A stretch of DNA of 64,000 nucleotides from Rhodoplanes serenus. GTDB taxonomy: Bacteria > Pseudomonadota > Alphaproteobacteria > Rhizobiales > Xanthobacteraceae. Shown here in pieces: positions 53,006 to 62,923 of the stretch. The stretch's first letter is position 1. Each line of letters starts with the position of its first letter. The notes below the pieces were generated by a model that was given only the letters and a program-made list of their open reading frames with translations, made no database searches and was not told the DNA's origin. The stretch lies in NCBI GenBank assembly GCA_009720755.1, contig WNKV01000007.1:62001-126000 (forward strand), written 5' to 3'. A program made the translations under genes and the position numbers.

Positions 53006-54361
53006 ATGTCTCGCAAATATTTCGGCACCGACGGCATCCGCGGCCGCGCTAACGGCGTCATCACGGCCGATCTCGCGCTGCGGGTCGGCCAGGCGACCGG
53101 CCTCGTGTTCCGCCGCGGCGAGCACCGCCACCGGGTGGTGATCGGCAAGGACACCCGACTGTCCGGCTACATGATCGAGACCGCCATGGTGGCGGGCTTC
53201 ACCTCGGTCGGCTTCGACGTGCTGCTGCTCGGCCCGATGCCGACGCCCGCCGTCGCCATGCTGACCCGCTCCATGCGGGCCGATCTCGGCGTGATGATCT
53301 CGGCCTCGCACAACCCGTTCGACGACAACGGTATCAAGCTGTTCGGCCCGGACGGCTACAAGCTCTCCGACGACGACGAGCGGGGGATCGAGGCGCTGAT
53401 CGACTCCGATCTGTCCAAGAAGCTCGCCAAGTCGGCGGCGCTCGGCCGCGCCAAGCGCATCGAAGGTGTGCATGATCGCTACATCGAGTTCGCCAAGCGC
53501 ACGCTGCCGCGCAGCCTGTCGCTCGACGGCCTGCGGGTCGTCGTCGACTGCGCCAACGGAGCCGCCTATCGGGTGGTGCCGGAGGCGCTGTGGGAGCTCG
53601 GCGCCGAGGTGATCTCGGTCGGTGTCGAGCCGGACGGCTTCAACATCAATCACGAGTGCGGCTCCACCGCCCCCAAGGCGTTGCGCGAGAAGGTGCGCGA
53701 GCTGCGCGCCGATGTCGGCATCGCGCTCGACGGCGACGCCGATCGTGTCGTCATGGTGGACGAGCAGGGCCATCTCATCGACGGCGACCAGCTCCTCGCG
53801 GTGATCGCCGAGAGCTGGCAGGAGGACGGCCGGCTGTCGAAGCCCGGCATCGTCGCCACGGTGATGAGCAATCTCGGGCTCGAGCGCCATCTCGCCGGCA
53901 AGGGCCTGTCGCTGCTGCGCACCGCGGTGGGCGATCGCTACGTGCTCGAGCAGATGCGCGAGCAGGGCTACAATGTCGGCGGCGAGCCCTCCGGTCACAT
54001 CATCCTGTCCGATTACGCCACCACCGGCGATGGCTTCGTCGCGGCCCTCCAGGTGCTCGCGGTGATGAAGAAGCTCGATCAGCCGCTGTCGAAGGTGTGC
54101 CACCGCTTCGACCCGCTGCCGCAGGTGACCAAGAACGTCCGCTACAAGAACGGCACCGGCGGCAAGCCGACCGAGCACGCCAAGGTGCTCGGCGCCATCG
54201 CGGATGCCCAGCAGCGGCTCGACGGCCACGGCCGCCTGATCGTTCGCCCCTCCGGCACCGAGCCGGTGATCCGCGTCACCGGCGAGGGCGACGATCCCGA
54301 GCTGGTGGAGGCGGTGGTCGACGACATCGTCGACGCCATCACGGCGGTGTCGGCAGCCTGA
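53006..54361 (+). CDS. glmM: phosphoglucosamine mutase
   Basis: 451-residue enzyme converting glucosamine-6-phosphate to glucosamine-1-phosphate for UDP-GlcNAc, peptidoglycan and LPS synthesis. It starts [16 protein letters not shown]; the phosphoserine loop is [13 protein letters not shown] (Ser101), the metal loop is [11 protein letters not shown], the sugar-binding loop is GGEPSGHI, and the phosphate-binding loop is [11 protein letters not shown]. Full family length. A terminator hairpin follows at 54424-54454. In many relatives ftsH precedes glmM; here it does not. Confidence 0.96.
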   Translation: MSRKYFGTDGIRGRANGVITADLALRVGQATGLVFRRGEHRHRVVIGKDTRLSGYMIETAMVAGFTSVGFDVLLLGPMPTPAVAMLTRSMRADLGVMISASHNPFDDNGIKLFGPDGYKLSDDDERGIEALIDSDLSKKLAKSAALGRAKRIEGVHDRYIEFAKRTLPRSLSLDGLRVVVDCANGAAYRVVPEALWELGAEVISVGVEPDGFNINHECGSTAPKALREKVRELRADVGIALDGDADRVVMVDEQGHLIDGDQLLAVIAESWQEDGRLSKPGIVATVMSNLGLERHLAGKGLSLLRTAVGDRYVLEQMREQGYNVGGEPSGHIILSDYATTGDGFVAALQVLAVMKKLDQPLSKVCHRFDPLPQVTKNVRYKNGTGGKPTEHAKVLGAIADAQQRLDGHGRLIVRPSGTEPVIRVTGEGDDPELVEAVVDDIVDAITAVSAA

Positions 54362-54423
54362 TCGTCTCGCCGCGTCGGCGGCGCCCTCGGGGTCGACGGC
54401 GCCGTCCCGTCTGTCGGGCTTCA

Positions 54424-54454
54424 CGCCCGGTGCCGGCTCGGCGCCGGGCGTTTT
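54424..54454 (+). terminator. intrinsic terminator after glmM
   Basis: CGCCCGGtGCCG and CGGCGCCGGGCG form a GC-rich stem with one bulged base and a GCT loop, followed by TTTT at 54451-54454. It lies 63 bp beyond the glmM stop codon. Confidence 0.75.
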
Positions 54455-54481
54455 CGCGCCGGCCCGGCGCCGTCCAGATCG

Positions 54482-54576
54482 TTAATCCAAGGTTAAGGTC
54501 GAAGGGGCGCGGCCTGCCAAAATGCTTAATCGACATTAATCATTAGGGTTAAGTTTTAAGGTTAAGTCCCTTTTAA
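54482..54576 (+). promoter_or_regulatory. cluster of CtrA-type boxes upstream of the outer-membrane protein gene
   Basis: Two exact TTAA-N7-TTAA matches occur: 54482-54496 (spacer TCCAAGG) and 54562-54576 (spacer GTCCCTT, followed by CC as in the TTAACC CtrA consensus). Between them are TTAA-N6-TTAA (54526-54539) and two further single TTAA boxes (54549-54552, 54556-54559). This density of TTAA is striking in such GC-rich DNA. The second site is 80 bp before the ATG at 54657. CtrA control of envelope proteins is well known in alphaproteobacteria; binding here is inferred. Confidence 0.75.
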
Positions 54577-54656
54577 CCCTCAGTTGTCAGGATCGTTCTC
54601 GCCAGTCGGTTATCGGGTCGCGTCCGCCGCGCCCTGCCACACGGAAGGACGATGTC

Positions 54657-55466
54657 ATGGCAAGCGTGAAGATGTTAGTAGTCGCGGGGTCGGCCGTGAT
54701 CCTCTCCCTCGGCGCCGCCGGCGCCGCCGACCTGTCCCTGCCGCCGCCGGTGCCGGTGGTCCCCGAGTTCTCGGGCTGGTATCTGCGGGGCGACATCGGG
54801 TTCAGCAACCAGAAGGTCAAGAGCATCGACAACGTGCTCGACACCACGCCCGGAACCTCGGTGGCCACCGTCCACTCGTCGTTCGATGGCGCGCCGTTCT
54901 TCGGTCTCGGCGTCGGCTATCAGTTCAACAGCTGGCTGCGCGCCGACGTGACCGGCGAGTATCGCTCCGGCGCCAACTACCACGGCCTTCAGATCATCTC
55001 GTTCAACGGCGCCGTGGTCGGCACCGACGAGTACACGGCGATCAAGTCCGAGTGGCTGGCGATGGCCAATGTGTACGTCGATCTCGGCACCTGGTGGTCC
55101 GTCACGCCGTTCGTCGGCGTCGGTCTCGGCGCCTCGTACAATCACATCGGCAGCTTCGTCGACGTGAACACGCCCAATCTGGGCGTCGCCTACGCGGCCG
55201 ATACCGGCAAGTGGAACTTCGCCTGGGCGCTGCACGCCGGCCTCGCCTACAAGGTCACGCCCGGCTTCACGGTCGAGCTCGCCTATCGCTATCTCGATCT
55301 GGGCGACGCCGTGTCGGGCGACATCGTCACCTACACGGGCGTGAGCAACGTCGTGAACCCGCAGAACTTCCGCGACATCACCTCGCACGACATCAAGCTC
55401 GGCGTGCGCTGGATGCTGAACGCGCCGGAGCCGGTCTATGCGCCGCCGCTGATGCGGAAGGGCTGA
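54657..55466 (+). CDS. outer-membrane beta-barrel protein (Omp25/RopB-like)
   Basis: 269-residue protein. It has a signal peptide (MASVKMLVVAGSAVILSLGAAGAA), then a Pro-rich linker (DLSLPPPVPVVPEF) and FSGWYLRGDIGFSNQKV, the typical opening of alphaproteobacterial OMP_b-brl barrels. Alternating beta strands follow (FFGLGVGYQFNSWLRADVTGEYR; FTVELAYRYLDLGDA). It ends HDIKLGVRWML plus a short tail. CtrA-like boxes upstream suggest cell-cycle control. A terminator separates it from the second barrel gene. Confidence 0.88.
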   Translation: MASVKMLVVAGSAVILSLGAAGAADLSLPPPVPVVPEFSGWYLRGDIGFSNQKVKSIDNVLDTTPGTSVATVHSSFDGAPFFGLGVGYQFNSWLRADVTGEYRSGANYHGLQIISFNGAVVGTDEYTAIKSEWLAMANVYVDLGTWWSVTPFVGVGLGASYNHIGSFVDVNTPNLGVAYAADTGKWNFAWALHAGLAYKVTPGFTVELAYRYLDLGDAVSGDIVTYTGVSNVVNPQNFRDITSHDIKLGVRWMLNAPEPVYAPPLMRKG

Positions 55467-55532
55467 GACGCGCTCGACAACGCGAATCCGCCGGGCCGTA
55501 TCAGGTCTCGCGTATCGGCACCGGCGGTCATC

Positions 55533-55568
55533 AACGGCGCGGAGCATGCTCCGCGCCGTTTGCGTTTC
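55533..55568 (+). terminator. intrinsic terminator after the first outer-membrane protein gene
   Basis: Perfect 13-bp stem AACGGCGCGGAGC / GCTCCGCGCCGTT with a 2-nt loop (55533-55560), followed by the T-containing TGCGTTTC. It lies 67 bp after the stop codon of the upstream gene. Confidence 0.75.
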
Positions 55569-55635
55569 ATGGATCGCCGACGCGCGTCTCGTGTTCCGAT
55601 CAAACAAGGCGCGATGCACGTCGCGAGTAACGTGG

Positions 55636-55651
55636 CATTAAGGTTAATGCT
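55636..55651 (+). promoter_or_regulatory. TTAA-containing palindrome upstream of the second outer-membrane protein
   Basis: GCATTAA-GG-TTAATGC is a perfect 7-bp inverted repeat with a 2-nt centre, 55 bp before the ATG at 55707. It carries two TTAA boxes but with a 2-nt, not 7-nt, spacer, so it is not a canonical CtrA site. It may be an operator or an AT-rich promoter element. Confidence 0.5.
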
Positions 55652-55706
55652 CGATGATGAGATCGAGGCCGTGGAGAACTGCGGCTGCCGATCGAGGATC
55701 AGTCCC

Positions 55707-56591
55707 ATGCGTTCTGTCGGCCTTTGCGCTATCGCCCTGGTCGCACTCTCGGTTCCGTCGGTCGCCGCCGACATGCCGATCCTGCGCGGCTCCCAGGGTG
55801 TCTTCCCGAGCGAGCCGGTCTATTTCCGCTGGCAGGGCGTCTATGTCGGGGGGCAGGCCGGATACGCCTCGGGAAGCGCCGATCTCTCCCGCGCCGCCCA
55901 GCCTCAGCTCCAGTATCTGCTGCGTGAAAGTGTGCTCGCCGGGCCGGTGTCGGGCTGGGAGCTGCTCGACAAGGGCAGCGCCACAGCGATCACGTATGGC
56001 GGCTTCGTCGGCTACAATTTCCAGTGGGACGACGCGGTGCTCGGCGTCGAGGCCAACTACAATCGCACCTCGTTCAAGGTGTCGTCCGCCGGCTCTCTCG
56101 CCCGCTCGCTGACCAATCCGTCCGGCAGCACGCCGCCGTCCGGCCATACCTACACCTACAACGTGACAACTCAGGCTGCGGCCTCCATCAACGTCACCGA
56201 TGTCGCGACCTTCCGGGCGCGCGGCGGCTGGGCGGCCGGCCCCTACATGCCCTACGCCTTCGTCGGCGCTGCGGTGGGCCGTGCCGATGTTTCGCGCTCG
56301 GCCTCGTTCTGGGGCACGCTCGACGACGATTACTTCGTCACCATCATCGGCCCCGGCGGCCTTCCGATTCTCGACCCCCGCCGCGACACCTACTCGCTCG
56401 TCCCGGGTCAGCAGGGCGAGAACAAGAGCGGCGTCTTCATCTACGGCTGGACCGCCGGTCTCGGCCTCGACGTGGCGCTGACCGAGAACATCTTCCTTCG
56501 TGGTGAGTGGGAGTGGGTGCAGTTCGGCTCGGTCGAGGGCATCAGCGTCAGCATCAGCTCCATCCGCGGCGCCGTCGGCGCCAAGTTCTGA
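55707..56591 (+). CDS. outer-membrane beta-barrel protein (second paralogue)
   Basis: 294-residue protein with a signal peptide ([21 protein letters not shown]). [50 protein letters not shown] and [26 protein letters not shown] follow, and the C-terminal strand is IRGAVGAKF ending in Phe, the outer-membrane insertion signal. It is the same OMP_b-brl superfamily as the gene upstream, with a longer barrel. The ATG at 55707 starts the signal peptide; the frame is open further upstream. Confidence 0.87.
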   Translation: MRSVGLCAIALVALSVPSVAADMPILRGSQGVFPSEPVYFRWQGVYVGGQAGYASGSADLSRAAQPQLQYLLRESVLAGPVSGWELLDKGSATAITYGGFVGYNFQWDDAVLGVEANYNRTSFKVSSAGSLARSLTNPSGSTPPSGHTYTYNVTTQAAASINVTDVATFRARGGWAAGPYMPYAFVGAAVGRADVSRSASFWGTLDDDYFVTIIGPGGLPILDPRRDTYSLVPGQQGENKSGVFIYGWTAGLGLDVALTENIFLRGEWEWVQFGSVEGISVSISSIRGAVGAKF

Positions 56592-56838
56592 TCACGACCG
56601 CGGTCGAGATCGGCGGTCAGCTCTGTGGCCAGATCTGCGGTCACTACGACGGCTCGGTGGAGCTGCGGTCCGGGTGGGGTGCGCGTCGCTGCGTCGGCGG
56701 CGTGCCGACCGGAGAGCGGGGTTCGGCCTCGCCGAGGCGCGGGTCCGACATCGATGTCGGACGGGTCTCGCCGGCGCTGGCGCCGGCCGTGTTCTACAAC
56801 CAGCTTCACTCTTTCTCACACATAAGCGCGACCGAGGG

Positions 56839-56867
56839 TTGACTTGCGCGTCGGTGTTTTCTAAGTC
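56839..56867 (+). promoter_or_regulatory. promoter of serC
   Basis: TTGACT (56839-56844) and TAAGTC (56862-56867) with exactly 17 bp between. This places the transcription start a few bases before the serC leader hairpins. The remainder of the 331-bp gap upstream (56592-56838) contains no recognised gene. Confidence 0.7.
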
Positions 56868-56875
56868 CGGTGGCG

Positions 56876-56922
56876 GGACACCCCTCCCCACCGAGGGGCG
56901 CCTATCTGAAAGGGTAGACACC
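56876..56922 (+). ncRNA. serC leader RNA motif (cis-regulatory candidate)
   Basis: Directly before the serC ATG are two adjacent hairpins. CCCCTC/GAGGGG (56881-56886, 56893-56898) is followed by CTATC/GGTAG (56902-56906, 56913-56917, one G-U pair) with a TGAAAG loop, ending five bases before the ATG. This layout upstream of serC-serA matches the serC RNA motif described in alphaproteobacteria. The second hairpin would occlude the ribosome site, consistent with translational control. I identify it from memory of the motif, not from a covariance search. Confidence 0.75.
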
Positions 56923-58092
<1,170 letters not shown>

Positions 58093-58104
58093 GCTTCCTC
58101 CTAA

Positions 58105-58231
58105 CCTCTCCCTGCGGGGAGAGGTCGGCTTCCGCGCAACGCGAGGAAGCCGGGTGAGGGGGCTCGTGCTCTGGCGCTCTTTCCCCCTCACCCGCTCGCT
58201 TCGCTCGCGGCCTCTCCCCACAGGGGAGAGG
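58105..58231. repeat. palindromic repeat between serC and serA
   Basis: 127-bp element built as a nested inverted repeat. Outer hairpins are CCTCTCCC-TGCG-GGGAGAGG (58105-58124) and CCTCTCCCC-ACA-GGGGAGAGG (58211-58231). Inner arms are GGGTGAGGGGG (58152-58162) and CCCCCTCACCC (58183-58193). It matches the widespread CCTCTCCC-type repeats of Hyphomicrobiales. Being inside a two-gene operon, it may affect mRNA stability or relative expression of serA. Confidence 0.8.
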
Positions 58232-58268
58232 TGACGAACCGAAACGCCTCATTTCCAGGATACTCACC

Positions 58269-59855
58269 ATGGCTCCTCGCGTTCTCATCTCGGATGCGCT
58301 GTCGCCCGCCGCCGTGCAGATCTTCAAGGATCGCGGCATCGAGGTCGACTTCCAGCCCAATCTCGGCAAGGACAAGGACAAGCTCGCCGCCATCATCGGC
58401 AACTACGACGGCCTCGCGATCCGCTCGGCCACCAAGGTGACGCCGAAGATCATCGAGCAGGCCACCAACCTGAAGGTGATCGGCCGCGCCGGCATCGGCG
58501 TCGACAATGTCGACATCCCGGCCGCGACCGCCAAGGGCATCATCGTGATGAACACGCCCTTCGGCAACTCGATCACCACGGCCGAGCACGCCATCACCAT
58601 GATGCTCGCGCTCGCCCGCGAGATCCCGCAGGCGGATGCCTCCACCCAGGCCGGCAAGTGGGAGAAGAACCGCTTCATGGGCGTCGAGATCACCGGCAAG
58701 ACACTCGGCGTGATCGGCTGCGGCAATATCGGCTCGATCGTCGCCGACCGCGCCCACGGCCTCAAGATGAAGGTGATCGCCTACGATCCGTTCCTGTCGC
58801 CGGAGCGGGCGGTGGATCTCGGCGTCGAGAAGGTGGAGCTGCCCGAGCTGTTCCGCCGGGCCGACTTCATCACCCTGCACACGCCGCTGACCGAGAAGAC
58901 CCGCAACATCATCAGCGCCGATGCCATCGCCACCATGAAGAAGGGCGTGCGCATCATCAACTGCGCCCGCGGCGGCCTGGTGGACGAGGCGGCGCTGCGC
59001 GCCGCGCTCGACGCCGGACAGGTGGCGGGTGCCGCCTTCGACGTGTTCACCGAGGAGCCGGCGACCCAGAACGTGCTGTTCGGCCACCCCAACGTGATCT
59101 GCACGCCGCATCTCGGCGCCTCGACCACCGAGGCGCAGGAGAACGTCGCGCTCCAGGTCGCCGAGCAGATGTCGGATTACCTGCTTCAGGGCGCGATCTC
59201 CAATGCGGTGAACTTCCCGTCGATCACCGCCGAGGAGGCGCCGCGCCTGAAGCCGATGGTGGAGCTGGCCGAGAAGCTCGGCTCGTTCGCCGGCCAGCTC
59301 ACCGAGACCGGCCTGGTCAAGGTGCAGATCACCTACGAGGGCCACGTCGCCCAGATGAAGACCAAGGCGCTGACCTCGGCGGCGCTCGCCGGCCTGCTGC
59401 GGCCGATGCTCCAGGACGTCAATTTCGTCTCGGCGCCCGTGGTGGCGCGCGAGCGCGGCATCGTGGTCGAGGAGGTCACCCGCGAGCACGAAGGCGACTA
59501 CGAGAGCCTGATCACCGTGACGGTGGAAACCGAGCGGCGCACCCGCTCGGTGTGCGGCACGGTGTTCGCCGACGGGCGCCCGCGCATCGTCAACATCAAG
59601 GGCATCCGGGTCGACGCCGAGTTCGGCAAGTCGATGCTCTACGTCACCAACGACGACGCGCCGGGCTTCATCGGCCGCTTCGCCTCGCTGCTCGGCGAGG
59701 CCGGCCTCAACATCGCCACCTTCAATCTCGGCCGTGATGCGCCGGGCGGCAACGCCATCGCGCTGGTCGAGGTCGACGGCGAGGTGCCGGCCGAGGTGCT
59801 GGAGCGGGTCGGCAAGATTCCGAACGTGCAGCAGGCCCGCGCCCTGCGGTTCTGA
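58269..59855 (+). CDS. serA: D-3-phosphoglycerate dehydrogenase
   Basis: 528-residue enzyme for the first step of serine biosynthesis. The catalytic core has IGRAGIGVDNVDIPAATAKGI, TLGVIGCGNIGSIVADRA, Arg in NCARGGLVDEAAL, Glu in FTEEPA and His in CTPHLGAST. An allosteric-substrate-binding domain (about 320-450) follows, then a C-terminal ACT domain (FIGRFASLLGEAGLNIATFNLGR). This is the long form, feedback-inhibited by serine in several bacteria. A terminator follows at 59879. Confidence 0.95.
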   Translation: MAPRVLISDALSPAAVQIFKDRGIEVDFQPNLGKDKDKLAAIIGNYDGLAIRSATKVTPKIIEQATNLKVIGRAGIGVDNVDIPAATAKGIIVMNTPFGNSITTAEHAITMMLALAREIPQADASTQAGKWEKNRFMGVEITGKTLGVIGCGNIGSIVADRAHGLKMKVIAYDPFLSPERAVDLGVEKVELPELFRRADFITLHTPLTEKTRNIISADAIATMKKGVRIINCARGGLVDEAALRAALDAGQVAGAAFDVFTEEPATQNVLFGHPNVICTPHLGASTTEAQENVALQVAEQMSDYLLQGAISNAVNFPSITAEEAPRLKPMVELAEKLGSFAGQLTETGLVKVQITYEGHVAQMKTKALTSAALAGLLRPMLQDVNFVSAPVVARERGIVVEEVTREHEGDYESLITVTVETERRTRSVCGTVFADGRPRIVNIKGIRVDAEFGKSMLYVTNDDAPGFIGRFASLLGEAGLNIATFNLGRDAPGGNAIALVEVDGEVPAEVLERVGKIPNVQQARALRF

Positions 59856-59878
59856 ATCCCCTCGACACCGATGGTTCG

Positions 59879-59909
59879 AAGGCCCCGGCGCAGCGCGCCG
59901 GGGCCTTTT
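59879..59909 (+). terminator. intrinsic terminator after serA (probably bidirectional)
   Basis: GGCCCCGGCGC (59881-59891) and its complement (59895-59905) with an AGC loop, flanked by AA on the left and TTTT (59906-59909) on the right. It ends serA and, read on the other strand, lies just after the stop of the convergent YciI-family gene. Confidence 0.85.
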
Positions 59910-59910
59910 C

Positions 59911-60324
59911 TCATGCCGACCGGGTCGCCAGCCGGGCGGCCAGACGCTCCTCCTGGGCGCGCAGCTCGGGCGTCAGCGCCTCGCCGAAGTCGTCGGCCTC
60001 GAACACCGGCCGGATCTCCACCGTGCCGTCGCGGAAGGGGGCGCGCCGCAGCCAGTCGACCGCCTCCTTCATCGAGGTCACCTGCCACAGCCAGAACCCG
60101 GCGATCAGCTCCTTGGTCTCGGCGAACGGGCCGTCCATCACGGTCCCGTCCGGAAAGGCGACCCGCACGCCGCGGGCGCTCGGATGCAAGCCTTCTCCGG
60201 CCAGCATGATGCCGGCCCGGACCAGCTCCTCGTTGAAGCGGCCCATGGCGGCGAGCTCCTCGGTGCTCGGCATCACGCCCGCTTCCGTGTCCTGGCTCGC
60301 CTTGACGATCACCATCACCTTCAT
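59911..60324 (-). CDS. YciI/DGPF-family protein
   Basis: 137-residue ferredoxin-like-fold protein. MKVMVIVKASQDTEAG, MGRFNEELVRAGIMLAGEGLHPS and the signature MDGPFAETKELIAGFWLWQVTSMKEAVDW (DGPF motif) are followed by a charged C-terminus. The family is related to PhnB/YciI; the function is unclear, and members are often paired with ECF sigma factors. No sigma gene is adjacent here. Confidence 0.88.
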   Translation of the reverse strand: MKVMVIVKASQDTEAGVMPSTEELAAMGRFNEELVRAGIMLAGEGLHPSARGVRVAFPDGTVMDGPFAETKELIAGFWLWQVTSMKEAVDWLRRAPFRDGTVEIRPVFEADDFGEALTPELRAQEERLAARLATRSA

Positions 60325-60491
60325 GTCGGTCTCCCCTTGCCGTCGAGAACGGCGGCCGCGGGTCCCCGGGCGCCGGACCGCATCTTACGGTCGCTCCGAG
60401 GACGTTCGGGGGTAGCCGAACCCGACATCGGCGGGCGCCACACGCATGATGGTATGGAGTGACGGCGATCGTCCGAGCGAGGCACGGTCGC

Positions 60492-60538
60492 GTTGCGAAG
60501 TTCGCAACAAGCGACGCGACTTGTCATGGTCATGACAA
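60492..60538. promoter_or_regulatory. two operator-like palindromes upstream of the DUF485-actP operon
   Basis: GTTGCGAA-G-TTCGCAAC (60492-60508) and TTGTCATG-GT-CATGACAA (60521-60538) are two perfect 8-bp inverted repeats 12 bp apart, in the 327-bp gap between the YciI-family and DUF485 genes. Both look like dimer binding sites, of two different proteins. The start codon of the DUF485 gene is 114 bp downstream. The rest of the gap (60325-60491, 60539-60651) holds no gene I can see. Confidence 0.65.
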
Positions 60539-60651
60539 AACGCAAAGCCGGCGGTAGCGCGATCTGGTCCCATGCAACCGTTCGCTGATCGCCGGAGGCT
60601 CGTCCCTGCGACCCGACCCCCGACGGAGTCGACCGGCGGCACCAGGGGGAA

Positions 60652-61050
60652 ATGTCGATGAGTGAGGCAGTGTACGCGCGCATCCGCGCCAATCCGAAGT
60701 TCGTGCAGCTCGTCGAGCGCCGGGGCCGGCTGGCCTGGACGCTCGCCGCCGTGGTGTTCGTGCTGTTCTACGCCTTGGTGCTGACCATCGCGTTCGCGCC
60801 CGGCGTGATCGGCAGCCGTGTCATGGAGGGCTCGACCCTGTCGGTCGGCATCGCGGCCGGGCTGTTCCAGTTCGTGTTCTTCTGGGTGCTGACCGCCGTC
60901 TATGTCGGCAAGGCCAACAGCGATTTCGATGCGATGACAGCCGAGGTGGTGGCCGACGCGGTCGCCGCCGAGGTCGCCTCGAACCGTGACGCATCGCCCG
61001 CCGCGCCCGCCGTCGAGCGTGTCAAGGAAGCCTCGGGAGCCGCGCGATGA
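60652..61050 (+). CDS. DUF485 membrane protein (YjcH-like)
   Basis: 132-residue protein with two transmembrane helices: [22 protein letters not shown] and [37 protein letters not shown] and the loop [14 protein letters not shown], then [12 protein letters not shown], match DUF485. An unusual Ala-rich C-terminal tail (about 40 residues) is added. DUF485 genes regularly precede actP. Start ATG 60652 after AGGGGGAA. Its stop overlaps the actP start (ATGA). Confidence 0.9.
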   Translation: MSMSEAVYARIRANPKFVQLVERRGRLAWTLAAVVFVLFYALVLTIAFAPGVIGSRVMEGSTLSVGIAAGLFQFVFFWVLTAVYVGKANSDFDAMTAEVVADAVAAEVASNRDASPAAPAVERVKEASGAAR

Positions 61051-62768
61051 CGACCGTCCGGACCATCATCACCCTGCCGACCCGTTCGTCCATGCTGTCT
61101 CTCGCGCGGACCGGGCTCGTGTCGACGATCGCGTCGATGCTCGCCGGTCCCGTGCTGGCGGCCGGCCCGGCCGTCGGGGACGCCGCCAAGCAGGCGACCA
61201 ACTGGCACGCCATCGCGATGTTCGTCGCCTTCGTGCTGCTGACGCTCGGCATCACCTACTGGGCCGCCAAGCGCACCCGCTCGGCCTCGCACTTCTACAC
61301 GGCGGGCGGCGGCATCACCGGCCTTCAGAACGGCCTCGCCATCGCGGGCGACTACATGTCGGCGGCGACGCTGCTCGGCCTCACCGCCATGGTCTACACC
61401 ACCGGCTACGACGGCTACATCTACATGATGGCTTTCTTCGTCGGCTGGCCGATCATTCTGTTCCTGATGGCGGAGCGGCTGCGCAATCTCGGCCGCTACA
61501 CCTTCGCGGACATCACCTCGTACCGGCTCGATCAGGGCCGGGTGCGCACCATGGCGGCGGTGTCGTCGCTCACCGTCGTGTGCTTCTATCTGGTCGCCCA
61601 GATGGTCGGCGCCGGCCAGCTCATCAAGCTGCTGTTCGGGCTCGACTACGTCATCGCGCTGTTCATCGTCGGCGGCCTGATGATGATCTACGTCACCTTC
61701 GGCGGCATGATCGCCACCACCTGGGTGCAGATCATCAAGGCGTGCATGCTGCTCGCCGGCGGCACCTTCGTGATGCTCCTGGCCTTGCAGCAGTTCGGCT
61801 TCAGCTACGCGACGCTGGTCACCGAGGCCACCGCCACCCACAAGCTCGGCTTCAAGCTGTTCCAGCCGGGCGCGCTGCTGGCCGATCCGGTCAATGCCGT
61901 GTCGCTGTGCATCGGGCTGATGTTCGGCACCGCCGGCCTGCCACACATTCTGATGCGCTTCTTCACCGTGTCGGACGCCAAGGCGGCCCGCAAGTCGGTG
62001 CTCTATGCGTCCGGCTTCGTCGGCTACTTCTTCAACGTCATCTTCCTGATGGGACTCGCCGCCATCGTCATCGTCGGCACCAACCCGGCCTATTTCGAGG
62101 GCGGGCAGATCGGCGGCCGCATCGTCGGCGGCGGCAACATGGTGGTGATGCATCTCGCCAGCGCGGTCGGCGGCGATCTGCTGCTCGGCTTCCTGGCGGC
62201 CGTCGCCTTCGCCACCATTCTGGCGGTGGTGTCGGGCCTGGCGCTCGCCGGTGCCTCGGCGATCAGCCACGATCTCTACGCCCGGGTGATCATGAAGGGG
62301 CGGGCGACCGAGCAGACCGAGCTGCGCGTCTCCAAGTTCGCGTCGATCGGCCTCGGCATCGTCGCCATCACGCTCGGCATCCTGTTCGAGCGGATGAACG
62401 TCGCCTTCATGGTCGGCCTCGCCTTCGGGATCGCGGCATCCGCCAACTTCCCGGTGCTGATCCTGTCGATGTACTGGCGTGGTCTTACCACCAAGGGGGC
62501 CGTCGCCGGTGGCTATGCCGGGCTCGTCTGCGCGGTCGTGCTGGTGGTGCTGTCGAAGCTCGTCTGGGTGCAGGTGCTCGGCTACAAGGCGGCGATCTTC
62601 CCCTACGACCAGCCGGCGCTGTTCTCGATGCCGCTCGCCTTCCTGGTCACCATCGTGGTGTCGATGCTGGACCGCAGCCGCGCCGCGGAGGCCGAGAAGC
62701 GGGCCTTCGAGGACCAGTATGTGCGCGCCCAGACCGGCTACGGTGCCGCCGGCGCCGTGTCGCACTGA
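61047..62768 (+). CDS. actP: cation/acetate symporter ActP (SSS family)
   Basis: 573-residue sodium:solute symporter, about 13 transmembrane helices, importing acetate and related short monocarboxylates. [39 protein letters not shown] is the conserved N-terminal substrate region. [41 protein letters not shown] and [21 protein letters not shown]-like segments match ActP. A signal-like N-terminus precedes helix 1. It is coupled to DUF485 by ATGA. Whether acs is near cannot be seen. Confidence 0.93.
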   Translation: MTTVRTIITLPTRSSMLSLARTGLVSTIASMLAGPVLAAGPAVGDAAKQATNWHAIAMFVAFVLLTLGITYWAAKRTRSASHFYTAGGGITGLQNGLAIAGDYMSAATLLGLTAMVYTTGYDGYIYMMAFFVGWPIILFLMAERLRNLGRYTFADITSYRLDQGRVRTMAAVSSLTVVCFYLVAQMVGAGQLIKLLFGLDYVIALFIVGGLMMIYVTFGGMIATTWVQIIKACMLLAGGTFVMLLALQQFGFSYATLVTEATATHKLGFKLFQPGALLADPVNAVSLCIGLMFGTAGLPHILMRFFTVSDAKAARKSVLYASGFVGYFFNVIFLMGLAAIVIVGTNPAYFEGGQIGGRIVGGGNMVVMHLASAVGGDLLLGFLAAVAFATILAVVSGLALAGASAISHDLYARVIMKGRATEQTELRVSKFASIGLGIVAITLGILFERMNVAFMVGLAFGIAASANFPVLILSMYWRGLTTKGAVAGGYAGLVCAVVLVVLSKLVWVQVLGYKAAIFPYDQPALFSMPLAFLVTIVVSMLDRSRAAEAEKRAFEDQYVRAQTGYGAAGAVSH

Positions 62769-62775
62769 GCCTGAC

Positions 62776-62846
62776 GCTCGGGGCGGGACGCCCCGAGCCC
62801 CGTGAAACGAGCCCGGCGCCCGTCTTCGCGCGGCCGCCGGGCTTTT
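62776..62846 (+). terminator. double hairpin terminator after actP
   Basis: A perfect 10-bp hairpin GCTCGGGGCG-GGA-CGCCCCGAGC (62776-62798) is followed by AGCCCGGC (62810-62817) pairing with GCCGGGCT (62836-62843) and a TTTT run (62843-62846). The second stem looks like the actual terminator for actP. It lies between convergent genes. Confidence 0.7.
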
Positions 62847-62863
62847 CGCGCGCTTTTCGGCTG

Positions 62864-62923
62864 CTGGGCTCAGCGCGTGCGGCCTCGCGGCCGCTGGACT
62901 CAGCGCGTGCGGCCTCGCGGCCG
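62864..62923 (+). repeat. 30-bp tandem duplication at the end of the CFA synthase gene
   Basis: Two adjacent 30-bp units (62864-62893 and 62894-62923) of GCTGGRCTCAGCGCGTGCGG plus CCTCGCGGCC differ at one base. The minus-strand stop codon of the cyclopropane synthase gene (62900-62902) lies in the second unit. That unit encodes the last residues (RPRGRTR) and the first lies past the stop. Confidence 0.85.
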
